A stretch of 64,000 bases of DNA from JADYZU01 sp964540965. GTDB taxonomy: Bacteria; Pseudomonadota; Alphaproteobacteria; Rhodobacterales; Rhodobacteraceae. The position numbers and the translations under genes were made by a program. How positions within the stretch are numbered: position 1 is the stretch's first letter; each line of letters opens with the position of its first letter. Where the stretch lies: contig CAZIOT010000013.1 in assembly GCA_964540965.1 (NCBI GenBank), forward strand, positions 61,584-125,583, given 5' to 3'. Below are positions 15,782 through 24,886 of the stretch, piece by piece. The notes beneath the pieces were generated by a model that worked only from the letters and a program-made list of their open reading frames with translations, made no database searches and was not told where the DNA came from.

Positions 15782-16582
15782 ATGCGCGACCTGACCAGCC
15801 AGCCCCCCCAGCCCGTCATCGCCGCCAGCGGCCTCAACCTTGTCTTTGGCACCGGCGACGGGCCGGTGCAGGCGCTCAAGGATGTCGACCTGACCATCGG
15901 CAAGGGCGAATTCGTCAGCTTCATCGGGCCGTCCGGTTGCGGCAAGACCACCTTCCTGCGCTGCGTCGCCGGGCTGGAGACGCCGACCGGCGGCAGCCTG
16001 ACGGTGAACGGCATGACCCCGGACGAGGCGCGGCGCAAGCGGGCCTATGGCTATGTCTTTCAGGCGGCGGGCCTGTATCCGTGGCGGACCATCGGCGGCA
16101 ATATCGCGCTGCCGCTCGAGATCATGGGGTTTCCCCGTGCCGAACGGGCCGACCGGGTGCGGCGCGTGCTGGAACTGGTGGAACTGGCCGGGTTCGAGAA
16201 GAAATTTCCCTGGCAGTTGTCGGGCGGGATGCAGCAGCGGGCGTCGATCGCCCGGGCGCTGGCCTTTGACGCCGACATATTGCTGATGGACGAACCCTTT
16301 GGCGCGCTTGACGAAATCGTCCGCGACCGCCTGAACGAGGAATTGTTGCGCCTGTGGGACCGCACCGGCAAGACCATCGGTTTCGTCACCCATTCGATCC
16401 CCGAGGCGGTCTATCTGTCGACCCGGATCGTGGTCATGTCGCCCAGGCCGGGGCGGATCACCGATGTGATCACATCGACGCTGCCGCGGGAACGCCCTCT
16501 CGACATCCGCGATTCGGCCGAATTCATCGCCATCGCCCATCGCGTCCGCGAGGGGCTTCGCGCGGGGCATGTCGATGACTGA
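15782..16582 (+). CDS. ABC transporter ATP-binding protein (nitrate/sulfonate/pyrimidine type)
   Basis: A 266-residue ATPase. Walker A is GPSGCGKTT, the signature is LSGGMQQRASIARAL, Walker B is ILLMDEPFGALDE and the switch His is in VTHSIPEAVYL. The sequence class fits SsuB/TauB/ThiZ-like importers. It energises the two permeases at 16751 and 17749 with the NMT1-type binding protein at 18644. The cargo is inferred to be a pyrimidine, dihydropyrimidine or hydantoin from the adjacent dihydropyrimidinase. The 3' end overlaps the next small gene by 14 bases. Confidence 0.9.
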   Translation: MRDLTSQPPQPVIAASGLNLVFGTGDGPVQALKDVDLTIGKGEFVSFIGPSGCGKTTFLRCVAGLETPTGGSLTVNGMTPDEARRKRAYGYVFQAAGLYPWRTIGGNIALPLEIMGFPRAERADRVRRVLELVELAGFEKKFPWQLSGGMQQRASIARALAFDADILLMDEPFGALDEIVRDRLNEELLRLWDRTGKTIGFVTHSIPEAVYLSTRIVVMSPRPGRITDVITSTLPRERPLDIRDSAEFIAIAHRVREGLRAGHVDD

Positions 16583-16754
16583 CCGCCGCACCCGTGCGCA
16601 AGCCATTGCCAGCGTCGTGGTCATCGCGGCTCTGGTCTGGGCGCTGGTCTTTCGCGACGACCCGACGCTGGGCCGCGGTCAGGCGGTGGTCGGCTGGCTG
16701 ATGGTGGCAGGGCTGGCGGGATATCTGGTCCTTGTCTGGCGGAGGCGGGGATGA
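16569..16754 (+). CDS. Small membrane protein within the ABC operon
   Basis: A 61-residue protein with two hydrophobic helices (about residues 11-27 and 37-56) and a basic C-terminus (VWRRRG). It starts inside the ATPase gene, and its stop overlaps the start of the first permease. That arrangement suggests a real translated gene rather than a chance frame. No family recognised. It might be an accessory subunit that assembles or stabilises the permease. An in-frame ATG at 16575 is an alternative start. Confidence 0.65.
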   Translation: MSMTDRRTRAQAIASVVVIAALVWALVFRDDPTLGRGQAVVGWLMVAGLAGYLVLVWRRRG

Positions 16755-17752
16755 TGCGCCGCGCCGCGCCGGTCATCGTCGTCCTGACCCTTCTGGCCGC
16801 GCTGTGGTATCTGGCCTGCGTCCCGATGAACATCCGCGACACCCTGACCGCGGCCGAGCGCGACGGGATCGCGGTCACCCCCGCCACCGCGCGCGAACGG
16901 CAGGACACCGGCACTTGGGCGCTGGTCTTTGGCAACCTTGGCGCGCTGGGCGGCAGCTGGAGCATCGAGCGGCCGCGCCTGCCGTCGCCCGGTCAGGTGC
17001 TGGCGCAGCTTGCCACCTCGACCCTGGGCGAGGATGCCCTGCCCCGCCGCTTTGACTATGCCGAGGAAGTGGCCGAGCGCGGCCAGATCGGCGCCATGGT
17101 GCAGGTCGTGGTGCAGTCGGCGGGTTCGAACCGCAGCCTGATCTATCACACCGGGGTCACCCTGGGCGCCACGGTGGTCGGCTTTCTGATCGGGGCGGCG
17201 CTGGGCGTCGCGCTGGCCATCGGCATTGTCTACAACAGGGCGATGGATCTGTCGGTGATGCCCTGGGCGGTCATCAGCCAGACGGTGCCCATCGTGGCGC
17301 TGGCGCCGATGATCATCGTCGTCGCCAATTCCATGGGGGTTCAGGGGCTGGTGCCCAAGGCGATCATCAGCGCCTATCTGTCGTTCTTTCCGGTGGTCGT
17401 CGGCATGGTCAAGGGGCTGCGGGCGCCCGATGCGATGCAGCTTGACCTCATGCATACCTGGAACGCCAGCGGGCCAAAGCAGTTCTGGTCGCTGCGGCTG
17501 CCGGCCTCGGTCCCGTATCTGTTCGCCTCGCTCAAGGTCGGGATCGCGGCCAGCCTTGTCGGCACCATCGTCGGCGAATTGCCGGTGCAGCGAGGGGGCT
17601 TGGGGGCGCAAATCTTTTCGGCCAGCTATTACGGCCAGACGCAAAAGATCTGGGCGGCGCTGATCGTCGCGGCAATCATCGCAGCGGCTCTGGTGGCGCT
17701 GATCGGCTGGCTCGAGCGGCGGACGGCACGGGCCATGGGGGTGCCGGCATGA
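16751..17752 (+). CDS. ABC transporter permease 1
   Basis: A 333-residue inner-membrane permease. One N-terminal helix (residues 4-24) is followed by a roughly 100-residue periplasmic stretch with little hydrophobicity, then about five helices. The cytoplasmic EAA-like loop is LDLMHTWNASGPKQFWSLRLPASVPYLF, which docks to the ATPase. The long periplasmic insert between helices 1 and 2 is unusual for the family. The start ATG overlaps the preceding small gene, and the stop overlaps permease 2 by 4 bases. Confidence 0.88.
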   Translation: MMRRAAPVIVVLTLLAALWYLACVPMNIRDTLTAAERDGIAVTPATARERQDTGTWALVFGNLGALGGSWSIERPRLPSPGQVLAQLATSTLGEDALPRRFDYAEEVAERGQIGAMVQVVVQSAGSNRSLIYHTGVTLGATVVGFLIGAALGVALAIGIVYNRAMDLSVMPWAVISQTVPIVALAPMIIVVANSMGVQGLVPKAIISAYLSFFPVVVGMVKGLRAPDAMQLDLMHTWNASGPKQFWSLRLPASVPYLFASLKVGIAASLVGTIVGELPVQRGGLGAQIFSASYYGQTQKIWAALIVAAIIAAALVALIGWLERRTARAMGVPA

Positions 17753-18603
17753 CCACCTTTGTCGCCCTTCTGCCGGTGCTGGTGGTCTGGCTGTCGCTGT
17801 GGGCGCTGAATGTGCTGCTGACCGCCGAGGGCGGCTGGCGCAAGCCCTGGGTCCGGCTGGCGGTGCCACTGATCTTTGGCGCGACGATCCTGATCGTCTG
17901 GCAGATGACCGTCCGCACGCTCGACGTGCCCAAGGTAATCCTGCCGGCCCCGACCGAGATCGCGACGACCTTTCTGGGCAACCTGCGCCTGATGTGGGGC
18001 GATTTCGCCCAGACCATCGTCAAGGGCGCGTTCAGCGGGCTGGCGATCGGCACCATTGCCGCGCTGGCGGTGGCGGTGCTGATCGACCGCTATCCGGGGC
18101 TGGGCCGCGGGCTGATGCCGGTGGCCAGCTTCATGGCCGCCCTGCCCATCGTCGGCACGGCGCCGATCTTTGTCATGTGGTATGGCTTCGGCTGGCAGTC
18201 CAAGGCGGCGGTGGTCGTCGTCATGGTGTTCTTCCCGATGCTGGTGAACATCGTCGCGGGCCTTCAGGACACCACGCCGATGCAGCGCGACCAGATGCGG
18301 ACCTGGGCCGCGGGATACTGGCAGACGCTGGTGCGGCTGCGCCTGCCGGCAGCCCTGCCCTTCATCTTCAACGGGCTCAAGATTTCATCGACGCTGGCGA
18401 TGATCGGCGCCATTGTGGCGGAATTCTTCGGCTCGCCGACAGAGGGGGTGGGGTTCCGCATCTCGGCCTCGAACGGGCTCTTGAAGCTCGACATGGTGTG
18501 GTCGGCGATCCTGGTGGGCGCGCTGGCCGGCAGCGTGACCTATGCGCTGATAAGCTGGATCGAACGGCGGGCGACATTCTGGCACCCGTCGCAACGAGGG
18601 TAG
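17749..18603 (+). CDS. ABC transporter permease 2
   Basis: A 284-residue permease with two extra N-terminal helices (residues 1-20 and 36-52) ahead of the usual core. The EAA loop is RTWAAGYWQTLVRLRLPAALPFIFNGLK. It forms a heterodimeric channel with permease 1, which is less common in this class than a homodimer. Its ATG overlaps the previous stop (ATGA). It is followed after 40 bases by the substrate-binding protein. Confidence 0.9.
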   Translation: MTTFVALLPVLVVWLSLWALNVLLTAEGGWRKPWVRLAVPLIFGATILIVWQMTVRTLDVPKVILPAPTEIATTFLGNLRLMWGDFAQTIVKGAFSGLAIGTIAALAVAVLIDRYPGLGRGLMPVASFMAALPIVGTAPIFVMWYGFGWQSKAAVVVVMVFFPMLVNIVAGLQDTTPMQRDQMRTWAAGYWQTLVRLRLPAALPFIFNGLKISSTLAMIGAIVAEFFGSPTEGVGFRISASNGLLKLDMVWSAILVGALAGSVTYALISWIERRATFWHPSQRG

Positions 18604-18643
18604 GGCACAAGCCCGGACAACAACGTCAACAGGGAGACGGACA

Positions 18644-19633
18644 ATGAAGAAATTCCTACTTGCCGCCACTGCACTGGCCGGGATGGCGGCCCCGGCCTGG
18701 GCGCAGGATGCGGTGACGCTGCAGCTGAAATGGGTGACGCAGGCCCAGTTCGCCGGCTATTACGTCGCCCTTGAACAGGGCTTCTACGAGGCCGAGGGGC
18801 TGGATGTCACCATCCTGCCCGGCGGTCCCGACATCGCCCCGGCGCAGGTGCTGGCCGGCGGCGGCGCCGATGTGATCGTCGACTGGATGCCCTCGGCCCT
18901 GGCCGCGCGCGAGGCCGGGGTGCCGCTGGTCAACATCGCCCAGCCCTTTGCCCGGTCAGGCCTGATGCTGACCTGCTGGGCCGATTCGGGGATCGTGGAA
19001 CCGGCCGATTTCGCCGGCCATACCCTGGGCACCTGGTTCTTCGGCAACGAATATCCGCTGCTGAACTGGCTGGCGCAGCTGGGGATTCCGACCGACGGGT
19101 CGGAAGGCGGGGTGACGGTGCAGAAGATCGGCTTCAACGTCGATCCCCTGCTGCAGCGGCAGGCAGATTGCGTCACCACGATGACCTACAACGAATATTG
19201 GCAGGTGATCGACGCCGGCGTCACGCCCGAGGAACTGGTGACGTTCAACTACACCGACTATGGCGTCGATACGCTGGAAGACGGGCTGTATGTGCTGGAA
19301 TCCAGCCTTGAAGATCCGGCCTTTGTCGACCGGATGGGGCGGTTCGTCCGCGCCTCGATGCAGGGCTGGCGCTGGGCCGAGGAAAACCCCGAGGACGCGG
19401 CGATGATCGTCCTCGACTATGACGAGACCGGCGCCCAGACCGAACAGCATCAGGTCCGCATGATGGGCGAGATCGCCAAGCTGACCGCCGGGTCGGACGG
19501 CGTTCTGGACGAAGCCGCCTATGCCCGCACCGTAGCGACGCTCTTGAACAACTCGTCCGAGGCGCCGGTGATCAGCGCCGAGCCGGTCGGCGCCTTTACC
19601 CATGCGGTGACCGACGCCGCGATGGCCGAGTAG
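18644..19633 (+). CDS. NMT1/THI5-type ABC substrate-binding protein
   Basis: A 329-residue periplasmic protein with a clear Sec signal (MKKFLLAATALAGMAAPAWAQ, cleavage after AWA). The mature start, VTLQLKWVTQAQFAGYYVALEQGFY, is typical of the NMT1/ThiY group, whose known ligands are pyrimidines such as hydroxymethylpyrimidine, or flavin-like rings. The binding gene comes last in the transporter operon behind a GGGAGA ribosome-binding site and ahead of a strong terminator hairpin. Uracil-type or hydantoin ligands are inferred from the context. Confidence 0.9.
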   Translation: MKKFLLAATALAGMAAPAWAQDAVTLQLKWVTQAQFAGYYVALEQGFYEAEGLDVTILPGGPDIAPAQVLAGGGADVIVDWMPSALAAREAGVPLVNIAQPFARSGLMLTCWADSGIVEPADFAGHTLGTWFFGNEYPLLNWLAQLGIPTDGSEGGVTVQKIGFNVDPLLQRQADCVTTMTYNEYWQVIDAGVTPEELVTFNYTDYGVDTLEDGLYVLESSLEDPAFVDRMGRFVRASMQGWRWAEENPEDAAMIVLDYDETGAQTEQHQVRMMGEIAKLTAGSDGVLDEAAYARTVATLLNNSSEAPVISAEPVGAFTHAVTDAAMAE

Positions 19634-19640
19634 GCGACAG

Positions 19641-19667
19641 GGGGCGGCGCGCCGGCGCCGCCCCTTT
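19641..19667. terminator. Terminator hairpin between convergent genes
   Basis: GGGGCGGCGC (19641-19650) pairs perfectly with GCGCCGCCCC (19655-19664) over a GCCG loop, followed by TTTA. It ends the transporter operon and abuts the stop of the convergent glucosidase, so it may serve both strands. Confidence 0.75.
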
Positions 19668-21234
19668 ACAGCCGGGCGATCAGCAGGCCGTTCGGGCCAA
19701 GCCCGCCGGCGGTGACGTTCTGGTGCAGCAACACTTCGGCCACCCGCGGCAAGGCGATGTCGACGGCATCGGGCGACAGGTTGAAGGCGCAGAAAGTGCC
19801 GTCGCCGCGGGTATAGGCCAGAACCGGCGCGGCCGTGTCGGCAAAGGCGATGGTCATGCCGCGCAGATCGGGGGTTTCCCGCCGGAGCGCCAGCATCAGC
19901 CGGTAGAAGGCCAGCACCGAACCGCTTTCCGCCGCCTGCCCGGCCACGGCACGGGCCAGTTGCGGCGCCTTGACCGGCAGCCAGGGCGTGCCGGTGGTGA
20001 ACCCGCCGTTGGGCAGGGTCGCGTCCCAGACCATCGGCGTGCGGCAGCCGTCGCGGCCCTTGTCGTCGGGCCAGAAGGCGATGCCCTGCGGATCGGTGAT
20101 CTCGTCCCTTGTCAGGTCGGATTCGGTCTGGCCCAGTTCCTCGCCCTGATAGACGCAGATCGAGCCGGGCAGCGTCATGAGCAGTGCCGCCGCCTGCCGG
20201 GCCAGATCATCCTGCGGGCCATGCGCCGCCCAACGCGTGACATGGCGGATCACGTCATGGTTCGAGAAGGCCCAGCAGGGGCAACTGTCGGGGGCTGCGG
20301 CAAGGAATGCCTCGATCGTGCGCCGGAAATGCGCCGGGGTGAAATCGGGACCCAGCATTTCGAAACTATAGGCCATGTGCAGGCGGCCGGGCGCGGTATA
20401 GGCGGCCATCGTCTCGATCGGGCGGACCAGCTCGCCCACTTCGCCGACCATGGTGCGGTCGTCGTATTCGTCCAGCAGCGCGCGCAGGCGTTCCAGGAAG
20501 GCAAGGTTCTCGGGCCGGGTCTTCTGATACAGCGAATCCTGCATGTCGAAGGGTCGCGTCGGGGGCGTGGATCGCGGCCGCAGGTCGGGCGGATTGTCGC
20601 GCAATTCCTTGTCGTGGAAATAGAAATTGACGGTATCAAGTCGGAAGCCGTCAACGCCGCGTTCCAGCCAGAAGCGCATCGTGCCCAGAAGCCAGTCCTG
20701 CACCGCCGGGTTCCAGAAGTTGAAATCCGGCTGCTGGTTGTGAAAGTTGTGCAGGTAGTATTGCCGCCGCCGCGCGTCCCAGGTCCAGGCAGAGCCGCCG
20801 AACAGCGCCTGCCAGTTGTTGGGCACATTGCCGTCCGGCTGGGGGTCGGCCCAGACATACCAGTCGGCCTTGGGGTTGTCGCGGCTTGACCGGCTTTCGA
20901 TGAAGAACGGGTGGTCGGCCGAGGAATGGTTCAGCACCTGGTCGATGATGACCCTGAGGCCAAGGGCATGCGCCTTGGCGATCATCGCGTCGAAATCGGC
21001 TAGGCTGCCGAACACCGGGTCGATGCCGGTGTAATCGGACACGTCATAGCCCATGTCCACCATGGGCGAGGGAAAGATCGGCGACAGCCAGATGGCATCG
21101 GCGCCGAGTTCCGCGACATGTCCCAGTCGCGCCGTGATGCCCGGCAGGTCGCCGATGCCATCGCCGTCCGAATCCTGAAACGACCGCGGATAGACCTGAT
21201 AGATCACCGATCCGCGCCACCATTCCGTTGCCAT
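19666..21234 (-). CDS. aglA: Alpha-glucosidase (GH13, AglA/oligo-1,6-glucosidase type)
   Basis: A 522-residue cytoplasmic GH13 enzyme cleaving alpha-glucosides. The conserved regions are present: DQVLNHSS (region I), GFRLDTVNFY with the nucleophile Asp (II), MVGEVGE with the acid/base Glu (III) and FSNHDVIRH (IV). The N-terminus WWRGSVIYQVYPRSFQDSDGDGIGDL is classic. The ATG at 21234 has GGGAGGGG upstream; an extended start at 21255 is less likely. It is divergent from the LacI regulator and shares two operators with it (21264, 21296), so it belongs to the alpha-glucoside regulon. Confidence 0.93.
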   Translation of the reverse strand: MATEWWRGSVIYQVYPRSFQDSDGDGIGDLPGITARLGHVAELGADAIWLSPIFPSPMVDMGYDVSDYTGIDPVFGSLADFDAMIAKAHALGLRVIIDQVLNHSSADHPFFIESRSSRDNPKADWYVWADPQPDGNVPNNWQALFGGSAWTWDARRRQYYLHNFHNQQPDFNFWNPAVQDWLLGTMRFWLERGVDGFRLDTVNFYFHDKELRDNPPDLRPRSTPPTRPFDMQDSLYQKTRPENLAFLERLRALLDEYDDRTMVGEVGELVRPIETMAAYTAPGRLHMAYSFEMLGPDFTPAHFRRTIEAFLAAAPDSCPCWAFSNHDVIRHVTRWAAHGPQDDLARQAAALLMTLPGSICVYQGEELGQTESDLTRDEITDPQGIAFWPDDKGRDGCRTPMVWDATLPNGGFTTGTPWLPVKAPQLARAVAGQAAESGSVLAFYRLMLALRRETPDLRGMTIAFADTAAPVLAYTRGDGTFCAFNLSPDAVDIALPRVAEVLLHQNVTAGGLGPNGLLIARL

Positions 21235-21263
21235 GCCTGCCCCTCCCTGCTGCACTGCGACGT

Positions 21264-21277
21264 CCGAAACGTTACGG
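21264..21277. promoter_or_regulatory. AglR-type LacI operator 1
   Basis: CCGAAACGTTACGG, a 14-base near-palindrome with one mismatch against the perfect copy at 21296. It lies between the glucosidase and the LacI-family gene, with its centre 32 bases (about three helical turns) from operator 2. Confidence 0.75.
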
Positions 21278-21295
21278 AAGTGGCTTTTCTCTTGC

Positions 21296-21309
21296 CCGAA
21301 ACGTTTCGG
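21296..21309. promoter_or_regulatory. AglR-type LacI operator 2
   Basis: CCGAAACGTTTCGG is a perfect 14-base palindrome with the central CG typical of LacI-family operators. It probably autoregulates the LacI gene and represses the glucosidase. Confidence 0.85.
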
Positions 21310-21359
21310 CTTGGCAAGTTTGCCGACAGATCAGCGGCCGGGGCCGCCGGGGGGACAGC

Positions 21360-22385
21360 ATGACCACATTGCGCGACCTGTCGCGCCACCTTGGCCTGTC
21401 CGTGACCCAGGTCAGCCGGGCACTGAACGGCCATTCCGACGTGAGCGAGGAAACCCGGCTGCGGGTGGTGGCCGCGGCCAAGGAATTGAAATATCAGCCG
21501 AACCTTTCGGCGCGCAAACTGGTCACCGGCCGGTCGGGCATGGTCGGGCTGGTGCTGCCGGGCAAGCCGCAAAGCCCCGGCGAAAGCTATTTCGTCGATA
21601 TGGTCGCCGGTCTTTCGGCCCGGTTTTCCCGCCGCGACCGCCAGTTCGTGCTGCATATCGCCGACAAGGGCGATGCGCTGATCGAGGTCTATCGCCGGCT
21701 GATCGACGGCGGCGGGCTGGACGGATTCGTGCTGCTGTCGCCGATGGCGGCGGATCCGCGGGTGCGATTCCTGCGCAGCCGCAACCTGCCCTTCGTCCTG
21801 CATGGCCGCATCGAGGGGCCGCCCGACTATCCGTTCTTCGACATCGACAACCATGCCGTCGGCTATCGCCTGACCCAGCTTCTGACCGCGCGGGGCCATC
21901 GGCGAATCGCCTTCCTGAACGGGCCGCGCGGCCATACCTTTGCCGAATGGCGGCGCGAGGGCTATGGCGCGGCGCTGGCCGCTGCCGGGATTTCCGCCGA
22001 TCCGACGCTGCACCGCCAGGGCGAAATGACCGAGGGATTCGGCCTGGTCGAATCGCTGCGCCTGCTGGAATCGCCCGACCCGCCCACCGCTTTCATCTGC
22101 GGCAACACCTTGGTCGCAAAGGGAGTTTACCAGACGCTCTCTGCCCTTGGCCTGCGGATTCCGCGCGATGTCTCGGTCGTGGCGCATGACGACGCCCTGC
22201 CCGGCCACCGCACCGGCGGCTTTGACCCGGCGATGACCGTCACCCTGTCGCCGCTGGCGATCAGCTGGGAACCGCTGGCCGAAATCCTGATGGACCGCAT
22301 GGATGGCCGTCCGGTGGAGGAGTTGCAGCGTTGGGGGGCGGTGACTCTCCTTGAACGCGATTCCATCGCTGCCGTAAGGGGTTGA
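21360..22385 (+). CDS. aglR: LacI-family repressor of alpha-glucoside genes (AglR-like)
   Basis: A 341-residue regulator. The helix-turn-helix with hinge is at the start (TLRDLSRHLGLSVTQVSRALNGHSDVSEETRLRV, then YQPNLSARKLVTGRSG). A periplasmic-binding-protein-like ligand domain follows, with GHRRIAFLNGP and VSVVAHDDALPGHRTGGFDPAMTV. Three matching operators flank it and the transporter promoter. The predicted inducer is an alpha-glucoside such as maltose or trehalose. The ATG at 21360 follows GGGGGGACA; longer frames read through the operator region and are rejected. Confidence 0.9.
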   Translation: MTTLRDLSRHLGLSVTQVSRALNGHSDVSEETRLRVVAAAKELKYQPNLSARKLVTGRSGMVGLVLPGKPQSPGESYFVDMVAGLSARFSRRDRQFVLHIADKGDALIEVYRRLIDGGGLDGFVLLSPMAADPRVRFLRSRNLPFVLHGRIEGPPDYPFFDIDNHAVGYRLTQLLTARGHRRIAFLNGPRGHTFAEWRREGYGAALAAAGISADPTLHRQGEMTEGFGLVESLRLLESPDPPTAFICGNTLVAKGVYQTLSALGLRIPRDVSVVAHDDALPGHRTGGFDPAMTVTLSPLAISWEPLAEILMDRMDGRPVEELQRWGAVTLLERDSIAAVRG

Positions 22386-22426
22386 CCTGAGGCGCCCATG
22401 CGCCACGATGTCGGTCAAAGACTCAG

Positions 22427-22456
22427 TTGACGCAATGGGACTGATAGCGCTATCAT
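22427..22456 (+). promoter_or_regulatory. Promoter of the aglEFGK operon
   Basis: TTGACG (22427-22432) and TATCAT (22451-22456) with an 18-base spacer, each 5 of 6 to the sigma-70 consensus. The -10 is covered by one dyad (22442-22455), and a LacI-type operator starts two bases after it. Confidence 0.7.
22442..22455. promoter_or_regulatory. Additional perfect dyad over the -10 box
   Basis: TGATAGCGCTATCA is a perfect 14-base palindrome with the AGCGCT core common in alphaproteobacterial LacI-family sites, but unlike the CCGAAACGTTTCGG sites. It probably binds a second regulator not encoded in this window. Confidence 0.65.
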
Positions 22457-22457
22457 T

Positions 22458-22471
22458 CCAAAACGTTTCGG
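22458..22471. promoter_or_regulatory. AglR-type LacI operator 3
   Basis: CCAAAACGTTTCGG, one mismatch from the perfect site at 21296, lies at the expected transcription start of aglE. It links the transporter operon to the same repressor. Confidence 0.8.
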
Positions 22472-22539
22472 ATGCCCGTACGGGGCTGACGGAAGCCAGA
22501 GATTCGGCGGGCCACCGCCGGAGTTACCGGGAGGACTAC

Positions 22540-23820
22540 ATGTCTATCACTTTGAAAACGACCGCTTTGCGGTCGACGGCTGTGCTTGCCCTGACGGTTG
22601 CCGCGGGCGGCGCCTTTGCAGAGGAAGTGACCGTCGTTTCGGGCGCCGTGGGCAATGCGGTTGCCAACTTCGACGCGCTGGTCGCGCCGTGGGAAGCCGC
22701 CACCGGCAATGATGCCGTGCTTGTGCCGATGCCCGCCTCGACCACCGACCAGTTCGGCCAATACCGCCTGTGGCTGGCCGCGCAGAACGGCGATATCGAC
22801 CTCTACCAGACCGACGTGATCTGGGCGCCGCAACTTGCCGAACACTTCGTCGACCTGACCGCCGCGGCAACCGAAGCCGGGCTGATCGAGACCAACTTCC
22901 CCTCGATCATCGAATCGCAGACCGTGAACGGCGCGCTGGTCGCCCTGCCGCTGTTCACCGATGCGCCGGCGCTCTACTACCGCACCGACCTTCTGGAAAA
23001 GCACGGCGCCTCGGTTCCGACCACCTGGGAAGAACTGACCGCCACCGCGCAGATGATCCAGGACGCCGAGCGGGCCGAAGGCAATGCCGAGATGTGGGGC
23101 TTTGTCTGGCAGGGCAACGCCTATGAAGGCCTGACCTGCGACGCGCTGGAATGGATCAAGTCCTATGGCGGCGGCCAGATCGTCGAAGCCGACGGCTCGA
23201 TCTCGGTCGACAACGAGAACGCCGCCGCGGCGCTGACCATGGCCGCCGGCTGGGTCGGCACCATCAGCCCCGAAGGCGTTCTGGCCTATCAGGAAGAAGA
23301 ATCGCGCGGCGTCTGGCAGACCGGCAATGCCGTGTTCATGCGCAACTGGCCCTATGCCTATCTGCTGGGCAACGGCGACGATTCGGCCGTGAAGGGCCTG
23401 TTCGACGTGGCTCCGCTGCCCGCCGGCCCCGGCGAAGGCGGCACCTCGGCGGCGACGCTGGGTGGCTGGAACATCGCCGTGTCCAAGTATGGCGACAACC
23501 AGGAAGCGGCGATCAGCCTGGCGATCTATCTCGGCTCGGCCGAGGCGCAGAAGCAGCGCGCGATCAACGAAGGCAACCTGCCGACCATCGTGTCGCTGTA
23601 TGAAGACGCCGACGTGCTGGCCGCCAACCCCTACATGGCGCGCTGGCAGGAAGTGTTCCTGAACGCCGTGCCGCGGCCCTCGGCCCCGGTCGGTTCGGAC
23701 TACAACGAAGTCTCGACCCTGTTCTTCACCGCCGTGCATTCGGTGATCTCGGGCGAGGAAGAGGCCGCCACCGCGCTGGCCGACCTTCAGGTCGATCTGG
23801 AAGACCTGCTGGAAGAGTGA
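22540..23820 (+). CDS. aglE: Alpha-glucoside ABC substrate-binding protein (AglE-like)
   Basis: A 426-residue periplasmic family 1 sugar-binding protein. The signal peptide is residues 1-27 (ALRSTAVLALTVAAGGAFAEE). Body motifs include YQTDVIWAPQLAEHFVDL, ALYYRTDLLEKHG and GGWNIAVSKYGDN. It delivers alpha-glucosides to the AglF/AglG permeases. A GGGAGG ribosome-binding site precedes the ATG. Transcription is probably controlled by operator 3 and the second dyad. A strong hairpin directly after the stop may keep this gene's transcript more abundant than the permease part. Confidence 0.93.
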   Translation: MSITLKTTALRSTAVLALTVAAGGAFAEEVTVVSGAVGNAVANFDALVAPWEAATGNDAVLVPMPASTTDQFGQYRLWLAAQNGDIDLYQTDVIWAPQLAEHFVDLTAAATEAGLIETNFPSIIESQTVNGALVALPLFTDAPALYYRTDLLEKHGASVPTTWEELTATAQMIQDAERAEGNAEMWGFVWQGNAYEGLTCDALEWIKSYGGGQIVEADGSISVDNENAAAALTMAAGWVGTISPEGVLAYQEEESRGVWQTGNAVFMRNWPYAYLLGNGDDSAVKGLFDVAPLPAGPGEGGTSAATLGGWNIAVSKYGDNQEAAISLAIYLGSAEAQKQRAINEGNLPTIVSLYEDADVLAANPYMARWQEVFLNAVPRPSAPVGSDYNEVSTLFFTAVHSVISGEEEAATALADLQVDLEDLLEE

Positions 23821-23829
23821 TCCGGCATC

Positions 23830-23857
23830 GGGCGCGGGCGGGATACCGCCCGCGCCC
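23830..23857 (+). terminator. Attenuating hairpin between aglE and aglF
   Basis: A perfect 12-base stem, GGGCGCGGGCGG/CCGCCCGCGCCC, with a GATA loop and TTA after it. In binding-protein operons such hairpins usually stabilise the upstream mRNA or reduce read-through, giving more binding protein than permease. Confidence 0.75.
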
Positions 23858-23912
23858 TTACCCTGCCGGAGCACCGGCGGTGGTTGCGTTCCAAGGGGAG
23901 GGGGGGCGTGCC

Positions 23913-24886
23913 ATGACGACAAGCCCGGCAACAAGACGATACACCGGATCCGAGCCGAGCCTCCAGCAACAACGGGCGCGCGCGGCCTTCTGGTTCCTCG
24001 CCCCCATGCTGGTGATGCTGGCCTTCGTGGCGGCCTGGCCGCTGTTCCGGTCGATCATGCTGTCGTTCACCGATGCCAGTGCCGACAACATCTTCAACGG
24101 CGACTGGAACTGGGTCGGCTTCCAGAACTACATCGAGGCCCGCACCCGCGACAACGGCGAGGTGCGCTGGCGCGGCGTCCTGGTCGATCCCGACTGGTGG
24201 AACGCGGTCTGGAACACCGTCCGCTTCTCGTTCGTGTCGGTGACGCTGGAAACCATGCTGGGCCTTCTGGTCGCGCTGGTGCTGAACGCCGAATTCAAGG
24301 GGCGCGCCTTTGTCCGCGCCGCGATCCTGGTCCCCTGGGCGATCCCGACCATCGTGTCGGCCAAGATGTGGGGCTGGATGCTGAATGACCAATACGGCAT
24401 CATCAACTCGATCCTTCTCAACATCGGCCTGATCGATTCGCCCATCGCCTGGACGGCACGGCCCGATACCGCGATGATTGCGGTGCTGATCGTCGACGTG
24501 TGGAAGACGACCCCCTTCATGGCGCTGCTGATGCTGGCCGGGCTGCAGATGGTGCCCCGCGACATGTACGAGGCGGCCCGCCTGGACGGGATCCATCCGG
24601 TCAAGGTCTTCTGGCGCGTGACGCTGCCGCTCTTGCGGCCGGCGATCATGGTGGCGGTGATCTTCCGCCTGCTTGACGCCTTGCGCATCTTCGACCTGAT
24701 CTATGTGCTGACACCGCGGTCCGAGGGCACGGTCACCATGTCGGTGATGTCGTTCCAGAACATCCGCGAGTTCGGCGACTATGCCGAAGGCTCGGCGCAA
24801 TCCTCGATCCTGTTCGCCATCATCGCGGTGTTCGTCGCGCTGTACATCTGGCTGGGCAAGGTCGACCTGAGCGGGGAGCGCAGCAA

